A stretch of 33,654 nucleotides of DNA from Nymphaea colorata. Its lineage: Eukaryota > Streptophyta > Magnoliopsida > Nymphaeales > Nymphaeaceae. This document shows, one piece after another, positions 13,101 to 23,500 of this stretch. A program made the translations under genes and the position numbers. The stretch is taken from positions 1-33,654 of the forward strand of contig NW_022204802.1 in the NCBI RefSeq assembly GCF_008831285.2, written 5' to 3'. The notes under the pieces were generated by a model that was given only the letters and a program-made list of their open reading frames with translations, had not been told where the DNA came from and made no database searches. Position 1 is the first letter of the stretch. Each line of letters opens with the position of its first letter.

Positions 13101-14224
13101 GAAGGCTTTGGAGCACTGGGGGTATTGTTTGGCATATTATTGAAGAGGCCGCCAGAGTTGGCAGCAACAGGAGTGGGATTTTGATTTCCCAATTGAGGAT
13201 TAGCAGGGGCTCTTGGCTCGGAGTTATTCCCCCGAAAAGCGACGGTACTTGGCTGATTCCCCCGAACAACCCTGAAGGAACAGTGGAGGATTGAGGATTG
13301 ATTGAAGGTGGGTTTGTTGAGGGTGGATTTAAAGCGTTTCCTTTTGGTGACTCTTTTACGAGATCGATCTTCGGTCTCTCCTTTCCTTCGGTTTCCTTGT
13401 TGGATGTTTGGTTCAATGGATCGCTTGCTTGCGAGGCAGGATTTTCCTACTTTTTGCCAATCTTTGGAGTGCTGCTGCCACTCCCGAATAATCCTAATGC
13501 GGGTGATTTTTTTTCTTCTTCCTTTTTCTCGCCCTCGCTGCTCGTACTTGAAGGCGCCTGGCCGAACAGACTGCCGTTGGTTGGCTTCCTCCGAATAAAG
13601 TATTAGTCGCTTGGCCTCCGAACAGAGATTTTGGCTCATCTTTCTTATCGGCAGGAGAGTCCTTCTTTGGCTCCTGCTTTTGACCGAAACTCATGGTCAT
13701 TCCTTGGTTGTTCCCGAAAAGGCTGGCGTTTTGAGGACTGGATGATGAAGGCTATTTCTTCTCTGACTCGTTGGGCTTCGATGAGCCAAAAAGAGACGAC
13801 TGTGCATTCTGCCCGAAAAGTCCCAAACTTGTTCCTCGCGGACTGTTGTCAGGATTCGGACTTGGTCTGTTGTTTGCATTATTCTCTGGGACGGGCGAAG
13901 GCCTATTTTAAAATAAAGTTGATTTTGCTCCCTGTCCTCCAAACAGGCTAGTAGTTGCCTTCGCCTCTCCGCTTGGGGACTGTGCTGGCGGTTGCGGGTT
14001 GCCGAAGAGCGAAGGAGTGGGCGTCTGCTGTCCCGAATTGCCGAAGAGGGCGGGAGGATTAGAGCCTGAGGACGGTGCTCCGAAAAGTCCTCCCGCTTTG
14101 GGCAAGTTGCCGAAGAGGCCTCCTCCTGGCGCGTTGCTAACGCCGAAGAGGAGCCAGGGGGCGTGTTTGCCCCGAAGAGAGAGGGCGGGGGCGTGCTGCC
14201 TTTGTTATCGTTGGGGTTGCTCAT
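7122..14224 (-). CDS. FG-repeat nucleoporin fused to a giant helical region
   Basis: Nuclear pore protein read from 14224 down to TGA 7122-7124, roughly 2,300 residues. The N-terminal third (about 14224-12700) is a Gly/Ser/Pro/Asn-rich FG domain with about 19 motifs, mostly SLFG and GLFG (SLFGANTP, GLFGNLPK, SLFGNPQP, GLFGQNAQ, SLFGSSKP), the cohesive type that binds transport receptors. From about 12480 to 7125 the protein becomes a long, leucine-rich, charged helical sequence with no FG, the look of an alpha-solenoid scaffold nucleoporin such as Nup188/Nup192/Nup205; that family call is inference. From memory, a Tetrahymena nucleoporin of about 308 kDa combines FG repeats with a solenoid, so this may be its counterpart. 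The frame shifts by one base at several short runs (near 14159, 13580 and 13213). The start could also be an in-frame ATG at 14236. It converges on the gene ending at 7076. Confidence 0.72.
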
Positions 14225-14296
14225 TGATATTCTCAATTAAATGATGATTATATGCTGTGCGTGCGCCCATTTATAAAGCAGTTAGATACTTTGGAA

Positions 14297-15181
14297 TCAG
14301 GTGCTCACCGTTTCTTCTCCTTTCGCGGTAGGCCTGAACTCCGCCCCGAAGGAATCGATCACTCTGCGGATGTGGACGTTTCGCTTTGCGTAGTTGCTCG
14401 CCAAGGCTCGTTTTCGCTTTTCGGCGTCCAGAGAGTTAAAGTAGAAGTAGTTTACGTAGATACTCTACAGGTCCAATAACTTACTCAATTAGAAACAGTA
14501 TTGCTGTAATCTTTTCTTCTAGCGTGTGGCTCTCCGTCCAGTCACATCAAACCTTTCCTCCTCTTCTTCTTCCTTCTTTTCCGGCGAAATGGATCTCGGT
14601 TCGTACTTGGTCATGTTTAAAAACTTCTCCTTTTCCCTTTCGTAGACGCACTGCATGGATGCGCGGACGTTGTTGAGGAGGAAGGTGAGGTTGTCCTGCA
14701 GGAAGGGCACGTCGCCGACCAGGTTGCAGTTGCGCAGCACCGTCAGCTGGCTCACCTTCGCCTACGCCTTGATCTGCCTGTAGTAGAAGAGGAAAATGTC
14801 GACCAGATCCGACAGCTCGCCGCTCTTGCGGGCCTAGTAATCTGTGTTTAGGTATTGGTTCATGCAATTAGCTACCATGCTCTCGCATGCGCTGCATACC
14901 TCATTCTTTACATTACCTCTCCCCTTGAGAGTTGGCGACAGCGTTCCAGTTGTTTGAGGCATCTTTGTTCGGTTGCAACTCTGTTTTTTTCTGACGATTT
15001 GATGATTCTAAAATTCTTGACGAGGACTCGTTTGCGCTCGTCGTCCTTCATGATGCTGGCGAGTTGCTCGCCGTCGACGAGCAGAGTGGTCAGGTGGTCG
15101 AACCGCTCGCTGATTGAAATCTATATCTGATCAATGCATTAGATCATTATTATTTGAACCTAAAACAACCGCACCGCCCAT
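14297..15181 (-). CDS. Hypothetical helical protein with Glu-rich patch
   Basis: Unrecognised protein of 273 residues once two introns are removed: 15127-15169 (43 nt) and 14880-14899 (20 nt), both GT..AG on the minus strand and both restoring one open frame. It starts at 15181 (MGGA, joined to IQISISERFDHLTTLLV). It is mostly helical and charged (LASIMKDDERKRVLVKNF; LVDIFLFYYRQIKAQAKV), with a Glu run (EKKEEEEEERFDV) and a basic C-terminal part (SLDAEKRKRALASNYAKRNV). The stop is TGA 14297-14299, only 72 nt before the nucleoporin start, so the two genes are tightly in tandem. No frame breaks. The 5' exon is short and rests on the splice prediction; the long last exon is secure. Confidence 0.6.
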
Positions 15182-15266
15182 GGGGGACGGCAGGGGGGAA
15201 GGCGGAGGGGATAAAGCAAGGTGATATTGGTTTGCAGGCAGGGGTGATATAATATTTAGTTCTGCT
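15182..15266. promoter_or_regulatory. Short G-rich divergent promoter region
   Basis: The 85 nt between two divergent start codons must hold both promoters. The + strand carries G5, G6 and G4 tracts within about 35 nt (roughly 15182-15215), then an AT-rich stretch just before the ATG at 15267. It is unlike the other, AT-rich spacers. No defined element is recognised. Confidence 0.35.
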
Positions 15267-15845
15267 ATGTTCGTGCGTCTAAAGGATAAGCCCTTCTACT
15301 TCCTCACCGACCGAGACACCAAGTACACCTTCCTGGTCGACAACCGCACTGGCAAGGCCTAGCGCCACCTCTACCTGCCCGACCAGTTCGAGACCATGAC
15401 GAGTCGGGAGGTGCGCGAGTACAAGTGGGGCATGGTCTACAGGCTCATGTGGTGGGGCGTCCTCAACCGCGAGCGCATGACAGCCACGGATCGCAACCTG
15501 TGTCTCAGCAAGGTGGCGGATTTCGCCTTAACGCTGGCGACTGGTCTCTTCTGCGGGAGCTTCCTTCGACGCATCCTGTTCAGGATCGATTTTCCCTTCT
15601 GGAGATGGCTTTGCACCGTTCGCCTTCTCCTCGCGCTGGCTGAAGTCTCTTTTGCCTACTCTGTGGCAGGAGCGATCACCTACCAGGCGGTGAGCAGGAT
15701 CATGAAGGAGGAGTATTTGGTCGACCTTGCCTTCGAATACCGATACAATTTCGACAGAAAATTGACCTGCCGGGAGTGCGACGGACTATTGAACAGTCTC
15801 TGCGAGGAGCGGTTCGGTGGGAAGCGGATGGAGGAGCTCAAGTGA
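15267..15845 (+). CDS. Small two-helix membrane protein, hypothetical
   Basis: A 192-residue single-exon ORF with one in-frame TAG read as Gln (near residue 32) and a TGA stop at 15843-15845. The N-terminal half is polar with many aromatics (FVRLKDKPFYFLTDRDTKY). Two hydrophobic segments follow (VADFALTLATGLFCGSFL and LCTVRLLLALAEVSFAYSVA), with a basic-aromatic linker (RRILFRIDFPFWRW). A charged tail carries a CREC pair and ends in KRMEELK. The two-helix hairpin suggests a small organelle membrane protein, possibly mitochondrial, but no family is recognised. It is divergent from the gene starting at 15181 across an 85-nt G-rich spacer. Codons are strongly G/C-ending and there are no frame breaks. 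Confidence 0.72.
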
Positions 15846-15928
15846 TCAGTATTTAAGAGTGGTAATCAATCATGAAGTTTAACTTATTTCAACTCGTGCC
15901 ACACAGATATATTTATAACTCATCCACA

Positions 15929-16390
15929 ATGACGTGTATCTCACCACATATGTAGCCATTGTACGGAAGTTCAGACTGCTAGAGGAACTATAAAAGGGGA
16001 GAAAGCTCACGGAGACCAGAGCATCAGCTACGGTCTCGCCCAGGGTAACTGGCAATCAATTTAGCTGATGATATGACTCTTACCAACTGGAACGGCACCA
16101 TCCTTGGCCCCTACAAGGTAGCTTACTTTCCACTTAGACCAACTTCTAGAACAGGATTTACTCTCTTTCTATCTACTGCGGTCCTGACTACCCGAAAAAC
16201 CTCCAGTGCTCACCTTCTCGAACAAGGTGAACCTGCCATCAGTGAACCAGGCTAACGGACGGGTCGAGGGATTGGGTTTGCTGAAAGCGTGGAAGAACAC
16301 ACCACCATCGAGGCCATTCTGGTGGGATTGAAGAACGAGATGATGGCGAACAAGGGTCTCAAGCAGCCTCCTGAGGACGCCTACTATTGA
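15929..16390 (+). CDS. Ubiquitin-conjugating enzyme E2 variant (UEV/Mms2 type)
   Basis: Catalytically inactive E2 variant; in other eukaryotes it pairs with Ubc13 to build Lys63-linked ubiquitin chains for DNA-damage tolerance and signalling. Three 20-nt introns (15936-15955, 16045-16064, 16118-16137) are removed. The product is 134 residues and follows Mms2/Uev1 end to end: RKFRLLEELQKG, GDQSISYGL, DDMTLTNWNGTILGP, NRIYSLSIYCGPDYP, then KVNLPSVNQANG where an active E2 would carry its catalytic Cys (none here), and a PPEDAYY tail. Conserved sequence is contiguous only if one base is added at each of three places: the G4 run near 16000, the A5-CC run near 16197, and near 16293-16300. With those the length is exactly 135 codons. 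Either the consensus has lost bases, the gene is decaying, or the mRNA is recoded. Confidence 0.88.
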
Positions 16391-16474
16391 TCTCATCACG
16401 CCTAGCACACACGCATATAGATTTGGTCACTGTAGGGGTGGTGCTTGTTCGGGAAGGGAGAGAAAGCTTCAAGC

Positions 16475-16558
16475 CCATCCATAGCTCAGTGGTAGAGCGG
16501 AGGACTGTAGAGTTGCGCGGTTATCCTTAGGTCGCCGGTTCGATTCCGGCTGGACGGA
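16475..16558 (+). tRNA. tRNA-Tyr (GTA) with 12-nt intron
   Basis: Full cloverleaf. The D-arm is GCTC/GAGC, and the anticodon stem GAGGA/TCCTT has loop CT-GTA-GA. The T-arm GCCGG/CCGGC has loop TTCGATT, and the discriminator is A. The anticodon GTA (16507-16509) reads Tyr codons. A 12-nt intron (16511-16522) sits one base 3' of the anticodon, the usual place in eukaryotic tRNA-Tyr genes. The acceptor stem starts with C1-G72, the eukaryotic Tyr identity pair. One odd point: the third acceptor pair is A-C, where G-C would be expected. Confidence 0.93.
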
Positions 16559-16559
16559 C

Positions 16560-16564
16560 TTTTT
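16560..16564 (+). terminator. RNA polymerase III terminator of tRNA-Tyr
   Basis: A run of five T starts two bases after the tRNA discriminator, the normal Pol III stop signal. Confidence 0.75.
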
Positions 16565-16736
16565 GTTCCATTTTTAAATCGCATTGTCTCCATTTCTGAC
16601 CGTTTGAATGCGTCCTTCCGCTCTGCCATCTTCTTCTCCTGGATCGTCCCTCTTCCTATAGGTGGTGGTGTAATTGTTGACTATTTCTTAAAGCTATGAG
16701 TGATTAACTCTTGCAGCATACATTTTTCTTGTAAGT

Positions 16737-17562
16737 ATGAAGGGAAAGAAGCGGGCGGCTGAGTTCTTCGTGAAGCAGGTGAGTGCGACTGAGAAGGAGG
16801 TGAGCTTGAGCACCAAGTACAGCATCAAGAGCGATCATCCTCTCTTCGAAAGCATCGATTTTATAGTCCCCATCATCGATGAGAAGAACGCAAAGAGAGA
16901 GAACACTATCACGATGTCTTTGAGATTTGCTACTTCCACACCATCGAGTTCACGCTCGGCAAGAATAAAATGGAGGATGAGAAGTGCATGATCTGTCTGG
17001 AGGAGTTCGTCATCAAGGATATCGAGAAGGAGTGCGCTGAGGAAAAGGAGGAGATATTCTCATGCTCGGATGCTCTCACAAGTATCACAGACACTGTTTG
17101 CTCATGCTCATCGGGGAAAAGAACTGGGCCAAGTGCCCCATCTGCTCCACCATCTTCGGACACATGACTGGAGACCAACCGGAAGGAAAAATGCGGGTGG
17201 AAATCGACAAGAATTTGACTTGCCAGGGTCACCCCAAAGGCACCATCATCATCAGCTACAGCTTCCACTCGGGCCAACGCAACGGAAAGGGATACACCGG
17301 AACATCAAGGACTGCCTACCTGCCAAACACACCCGAAGGAAATGAAGTTCTGTAATTGCTGAAAGAGGCATTCAATCGCAAGCTCACCTTCACGGTGGGA
17401 AGGAGTGTAACAACTGGGCTCGATAATCAGGTGGTTTGGAACGGCATCCACCACAAGACAAGCGTCACTGGCGGTGCTTCCCATTTCGGCTATCCGGATC
17501 CCACCTACCTGACGAGAGTCAAGGAGGAACTGGCCTTCAAGGGCATCGTGGCCAAGAAGTGA
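16737..17562 (+). CDS. RING-Deltex (DTX) family E3 ubiquitin ligase
   Basis: E3 ligase of 275 residues with the Deltex arrangement. RING-H2 finger (about residues 84-137): CMIC, then [10 protein letters not shown], then KCPIC. It is followed at once by the Deltex C-terminal domain (about 147-270): [57 protein letters not shown]. In animals this domain binds ADP-ribose/NAD and works with the RING to place ubiquitin. The first 80 residues are unique. The 0-frame breaks by one base near 16895-16902 and near 17053-17060, the second inside the RING; adding one base at each gives exactly 276 codons and an intact finger. No intron is needed. TGA stop at 17560-17562. It lies on the same strand as the UEV gene upstream, so a functional link is conceivable but unproven. 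Confidence 0.88.
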
Positions 17563-17683
17563 ATGATCAATCTATTTATGCACTCTCCAACATCACAATT
17601 AATATGGAACGCAGTTTACTGTTTAGTTTGGCAAATACAATGAGATATATTGGATATTGATTAAAAATAGGTGGTATTATTCA

Positions 17684-19813
17684 TCATTATTCATTATCCT
17701 CATCCGAAGACGCCAGGACAGCTTCCTGGAACTCTGGTCTTCTGCTTTGCTCTCTGTTCGCTTCTCTCTTTCTCCTTTTCACTTTCCTCCTCTCTTTCTC
17801 AACGGTGTCGTCGACTTCTCTGTTCTTCTAGATGCGTTCCTGGATGTGGTCGATGGGATTGTAGTCCACTTGTTCTCTGTTTGCCATCAGTCTTTCCTTC
17901 TTGCGATGCTCGTCAGCGGTGAGAGCGTTGCCTGATGTGTCGAAAAATGTCTTGTTTTTACCCTAGAAGTGGCCCTAGGGCTTGATCTTCTTGAGCTGTC
18001 TCTTTGAAACTGAGAGAGGAGCGCGCTCGCCTTGGCTTGTCACCTTTCCCTTTATCTTTAAAAAGTCATCTTATTCCTCCTCTTTCTCTTCAGCTTATTC
18101 CTATTCTTCTTCTTCTGCTGGCTATTAATTGGTAGTTATTTTCCCCTGTTTCTTTTCTATCTTTTTCATCTTCTGCTTCAACCTCAACTGTTCAATTTTG
18201 GACAATTTAGGTTTTTGTTCCGCTTCCTCATCTTCCGCTTCATCCTCAGAGTCATTCTCAGCAGCTTTGTTCATGATGTGAGGAGCAGTGAGCAGCCCAT
18301 AGGACTTGGCAAACAGTTCCAAGTTTATCTTCTTAACGTTGAAGATGGCTTTATTGTGGGCCTTGTAGACGAAGCGAATGTAGGAAATAATAGCTCTCTG
18401 TGCAAGATACTTGACATCTTGATGCTCCGAGCATATCGACTGCAGGGAAGATTGGATTCTGAGGTACCTTTGTGGGTTTTGGCTTATCTTGTGCAAGGAA
18501 ATCCCCTTTTTGTTCAACTCCTCCACGAAAGGCTTCTCATGCTCGCTGACGAAGAGGAGAGAGCGGCCCTAGGCCTTGTATCGGGCTGTACGACCGACTC
18601 TGTGCACGTAGGTGTCCACTTGGTCCGGAATATCGAACTGGATCACCCAATCCACAAGCGGGAAATCCAGTCCCCTTGCTGCAATGTTGGTGCAGAGCAG
18701 AATACCGTATCTTTTTTCGCAGAAGGTGAAGTAGATGGCCATGCGTTTCTTCTGCTTCTGGTGGCCCTGCAGTTCGTAGAGGGGGAAGCCGAGCTTGAAC
18801 TTGCGTAGGGCTTCGTACAAGAAGCGCACCTGTTTGCAGGTGGAGACGAAGACGACGATTTTTTGCTTGTGGTGGCTCTTCAGGAAGGAGTAGAAGGTGT
18901 TGATCTTGTCCTCAGCAGGAACGATCATGTAGTATTGGGTCAGCTTGGCTGGCGTCTCGTAGGATCCGCGCAGAGTCTCGCTCAATTGCTCCTCCTGCTT
19001 CGCGCTTACGCCCTGCAGCAGGATCTTTTCGGGCTAGTTGGTGCAGAGATTGCCGAGAGCATAGATATCCTTGGTCATGGTCGCTGAGAAGAGGAGAGTC
19101 TGTGCGCGGGGAAGATAGTCCAGGATGGCCTTGAGCGGTTCTCTGAATCCCATCTCGAGCATCACGTCGGCTTCGTCCAGCACGAGCATTTGCAGGTTGT
19201 TGGTTTCGAAGCCGTAGGTTTCCTAGAGGTGCTGGAGCAGTCTTCCGGGGGTGCAGACCAGGATGTTCATGCCGGCTATGCGGTCCCGCTCGTACTTGAC
19301 GTCCTTGCCGCCGATGACCAGGCCCACGCTCATCTCCAGCTTCTCCGAGAAGGAGTTGAGCACCTCGAAGACCTGCATCGCCAGTTCGCGGACAGGCACG
19401 ATCACCACTGCTCCCAGTCCGTCGATCGGGATGAATCTCTTCCTGTACAGTTTCTCTATGAGCGGCACCAGGTAGGCGAGCGTCTTTCCCGATCCCGTCC
19501 TGGAGGATACTAGAACGTCCCTGCCTGCAAGGGCGTGGGGGATGGCGCAGCGCTGGACTTCAGTCATTTTGGTGAAGCCTCTGTTGGTGAGTCCGCGGAG
19601 GGTGCCCTGTGAGATGGGCAGGTCGGCGAAATTGATCTTGTACTTCTTGTGGAACTCGTGTTCGTCGATGAGGGTCATTTATCGTTCTGCCTCCTCGAGC
19701 TTGTAGTCGTAGAAGTATTCTCCGGATTTGGGAGACTCTTCCTGGATGCGTTTCTCGAGAGTTTCGACGTCAGCGAAGCGCTGTGGCTTGCCTCTTGCCC
19801 TATCTTTGCTCAT
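17684..19813 (-). CDS. DBP4: DEAD-box RNA helicase, Dbp4/DDX10 type
   Basis: Nucleolar ATP-dependent RNA helicase; in yeast Dbp4 acts in 18S rRNA processing with the U14/U3 snoRNPs. One intronless, unbroken frame of 709 residues from 19813 to TGA 17684-17686. Motifs in order: Q-motif [18 protein letters not shown], Ia [54 protein letters not shown]. The Dbp4-specific region follows ([30 protein letters not shown]), then a Lys/Glu/Gln-rich tail with coiled-coil character. In-frame TAG/TAA codons fall mainly in linkers and the tail. Length is close to yeast Dbp4 (about 770). It converges with the Deltex-type gene across 121 nt. Confidence 0.93.
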
Positions 19814-19942
19814 TGTTGATGCGATATTATAACCAAATTACTTTATTCGCAAACGAATACTTCAAACACTGCACCCATCGATCCCCATTTTAGCATTGCC
19901 CGCATGGAGGTTGGTGGAATATATGCGGAGATGGATAGATGA

Positions 19943-20296
19943 TCACTTGGGAGGGTGGAGCTCCTTCATGCCGAGCTAGCTTATCAAATGGGCAAGCTAC
20001 TCTGAGGAAAAACCGCGAATCGATAGCTGCATCGTCTTGTTCCCGCGGGAAACGAACAGTTCCAGCAGTCCGTCAGCGCTGTAGATGGGCTCGGTGGGTC
20101 GTTCGTTGCTTCTGAAGGTGAGGCTTTCTCGCGATGTGAAGGTGCAGGAGTCCTTGATCAATCGTTCGAAGTCGGAATGCGTTGGCATTTTCTGGCTGGA
20201 TTCGCTGGAGTAGCGGCTCCTCAGAGGCAGGCTGGGGACGGAGCTTTCCTCCTCTTCCTTCTGCGGGTGGCTGTTGGCTTTCGCTGGTTTCTTCAT
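19943..20296 (-). CDS. Hypothetical small protein (117 aa)
   Basis: A single-exon ORF from ATG 20296 to TGA 19943-19945, with two in-frame TAG read as Gln near the C-terminus. The first 40 residues are basic and acidic, low in complexity (KKPAKANSHPQKEEEESS). The rest looks folded: DFERLIKDSCTFTSRESLTF, then GLLELFVSRGNKTMQLSI and SSEQLAHLISQLGMKEL, an alternating beta and helix pattern. No family recognised. It lies 129 nt upstream of the Dbp4 start on the same strand. Confidence 0.55.
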
Positions 20297-20506
20297 AGTT
20301 ATTAAATGATTACTTCAATCAGTCTGCTACCCTAAAAACAAATGCTGCGTTTCAGTTGTTTGCTGGGGTATGCTTTCTTGTCCTGCATTGTCGTTCCTGG
20401 GCGAAAGTTGAAGAGGAGCCATGATTTGATAAATATATAAGCATTTCAAGAGCTCCCTTTCTACAATCAAATTTAATCTTCGCATAAAGGCGCTAAAATA
20501 TCCACC

Positions 20507-23500
20507 ATGCAGACCGACATCATTCGCAGGAGCACGCTCTCCCACCTCGACGACTCCGACGAGTAGGCGCTTGACCTCTTCAACAACCTCAATCCCGACC
20601 CTCAGAGCTCGCCTCGCCTCTCCAGTCGCCAGTAGCAGAGCGAGCAGGAAAATAGCCGACCCCTGGGAAGGCTGAGCAAGATGAGGCCGGAATCCAAGAA
20701 GGAGCGGAAGAAGTTGAAGAAGAAGGAGAAGAAGCTGCAGCAGTTGCAGAGGAAGGTGAAGGAGATGGAGGCGGGCGTTCTCAGTATCGTCACTCCTCTC
20801 AAGAAACTCAAGAAGAAAGGCAAGAAAAGCAAGCCTCACGGTAACTCAGACGAGGAAGCCGCCAGTCACGATGCAGGATCCTCATAGTACAGCAGCGAAA
20901 GCGAGGACAAAAAGGATCTCTAAGATGAATTGCTGAACCTTAATCCCGATGCCGCGGCGGAAGATTCAGACCACTCTCCCAAGAAGCGTCTCAAAAAGTC
21001 AGGCCGGAAGATGAGGATATAGGAAAAATAGGGCTTCCGAGTAGAATAGCTGGGCAATGATGGGAAAATTGTGACGGAGAAGGAGGAACGCAGCTACGAT
21101 GACGAAGAGTATTCCTTTGACGATATTGGCAAGAAGAACAGGAAGAAAAAGAAAGTCAAGCCGAATGTGCCGACCAACGAGCAAATTATGAACACGCTCA
21201 AGGACCACGTGGGCGTGGTTGAATCCGAAGGCGAGGAACGCGAGGGCGTCGCCTACGATAACGGTCTCGACACGCTCTACGCGATGAAGGACAAGCGAAA
21301 AGGAGGCATCAAGATCAACAACAAATTTTTCTGCGATATCTAGATCGACGCCAGGGACTAGTAAGCGCAAATGCCGACTCCAGAGACACTGGAGCTGTAG
21401 CTGAAGCCGAAATCCTCGGCCCACTCTTCCAGCCGGTTCACTTTCCTCTCGAAAGTGGAAACCTTGAAGAAGCAGAGAGGACTGGAGAACAGTGCTGACA
21501 TGCAGGAGTACGAGCGACGCATGCAGTAAAAGGCAAAGCAGTCGATGGCGAAGGTCGTCAACTCTATGATTTCCCAGGACTTCCACGATGATATCGAGCT
21601 TGAAGTGAGGGTGCCTACGATCGCGAGAGGAAAATCAGCAGACATCATCAACAACACAGTCTTCCTCAAGAGCTTCGCATCCAAGCATGAATCGGAATCC
21701 CCCAACGCCCTCACCCACGCTAAGTCTGCATCCTCTGCTGTGCCTGCCAAGCGTGAAGCTCTCTCCCGCCATTAATTCTACAAGCAGATCCAGGAACAGA
21801 CCCGCATACGAAGGTCTAAATACATATCTGAAGAGCAGCTGAAGGACAGTTTCAAGAAGACCAACTTGGGAGAGCTGTAGGAAGCGAGGAAGCGTAACCA
21901 GGAGAAAAGAAGGAAGGAGGCTCTTTCTGAAGAAGAGGAAGAGGAAGGAAGGGAAATGGACAGTGAGGACAACAAGATGGAGGAACTATTGGAGAAGGAG
22001 GAACGCATCTGCGGAGATATCGATGGAGAATAGCCTCAGGAGGAAGAATAGGGGGAAAAATAGAATGAGAATGAAGAGCCCAAGCAGACAACAGAAAAAG
22101 CGATCGTTGGTGATGGTGGGGATAGGCTGGAAGAAGTAGAGTTCAAAATCAATCTCAAATAGATGGAAGATAACTAATAGGCAAAGGGCATCAGCAAGAA
22201 GGACAAGGTTAATGAAGAAGAGGGCTAGTAGATGGAGGAAGAGGAAATAAATGCGTAGAATGAAGTTATTGATGAACTGGCAAGCGCATCAGAACGTGAA
22301 GAATAGCTGGAAGGAGAATAGTAAGAAAATGAAGAATAAGTGGAGGAGTCGGAAGAGGAATAGCCTATAGAGGAGGAAATTTAGAATGGATAGATGAGCA
22401 ACAAGGGCCAGCAATAGCCAATTATGAATTAAAATATGATATAGGAACCGAATGAGTAAGACAAGAAGCGTCAGATGGAGCTGTAAGAAGAGGGAATTAT
22501 GCTTCGCAAGCGTAAAATTCCAGATCAATCCACCCAAATTCCAGCTCAAAACGAAGCCTCACCCCAAAACGATGAGCCGATCAACAACTCCGCATCCCAG
22601 CACGAGGACAAGTAAAACGCAATCAACCTCACCAATACCGAGCAAGCGCCCTCCAAGGCCTTCAGGATCAACGCAGAGCAGCAGGAAGAGTTCAACAACT
22701 TCAAAAAGCTGAGAAAGTTCGCCATGGTCATCGCTGAGAAAAAGAAGGCCAGGGAATAGGGAAGACGCTACGCTTCGTAGTTCATCGAGCAGGAGGCGGA
22801 GGAAGGCTCTGACAATGAGGAGCATGACGACTTCGTCAAGAAAATCGACTACGCAGCTGAGGACAAGGAATACGAGGGCGTGGATCTCGACGCCGACCTG
22901 GTCGAGCTGATCGACAACGCGGTGGACCTCAACGAGGAGGACGAGCAGGAAGCCTTCAGGAAGTATCTGGAGGACATCCGCATCAAGGACAGGGAGGAGA
23001 TCCGCAAGATCATCAGAGGGTAGTTCCGCACTCGCCAGGACGACGACGAGCTCGACATCGACGAGGACGAACGCAGGAGGATGGAACGCATGGAGGAAGT
23101 CATGAAGTGGATGCAGCAACGCGAGGAAGAGGACGGACAGGGCATCTACCTCAAACCGCCCGAGGAGGACGAGGACGCCAATAGCGACTCAGATTCCGAG
23201 TATCCCGACCGCAAGCGCAAAAAGGCCGAAAAGGAAGAGGAAGTTGAGAAGATTCCGGAAGCTGAGGAAAAGGCCATGATTGAGCGCTTCCTGGAGAGCA
23301 CCCTTCCGATCAAGCAGCGGGACAGCAGGCCATCGCGGATGTTCAACCTCTCCCTGATCCCGTAGAGCACCAAGATGGACAAGGGCCTCAACAAGACCAT
23401 CTGTCTGTCGAGGCTGGGCAGCAAGAATAGCAACGAGAGCCAGCCGAAGATCAAGAAGACCAGTTCCTTGGTGAACGAGATTATGAGTCGCACCACAATG

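Noticed and set aside
20327-23145. Leu-rich minus-strand ORFs opposite the acidic gene
   Set aside because: Antisense of a Glu/Lys/Gln-rich gene naturally gives Leu/Phe/Ser-rich shadows; the plus strand is one unbroken 3-kb frame.
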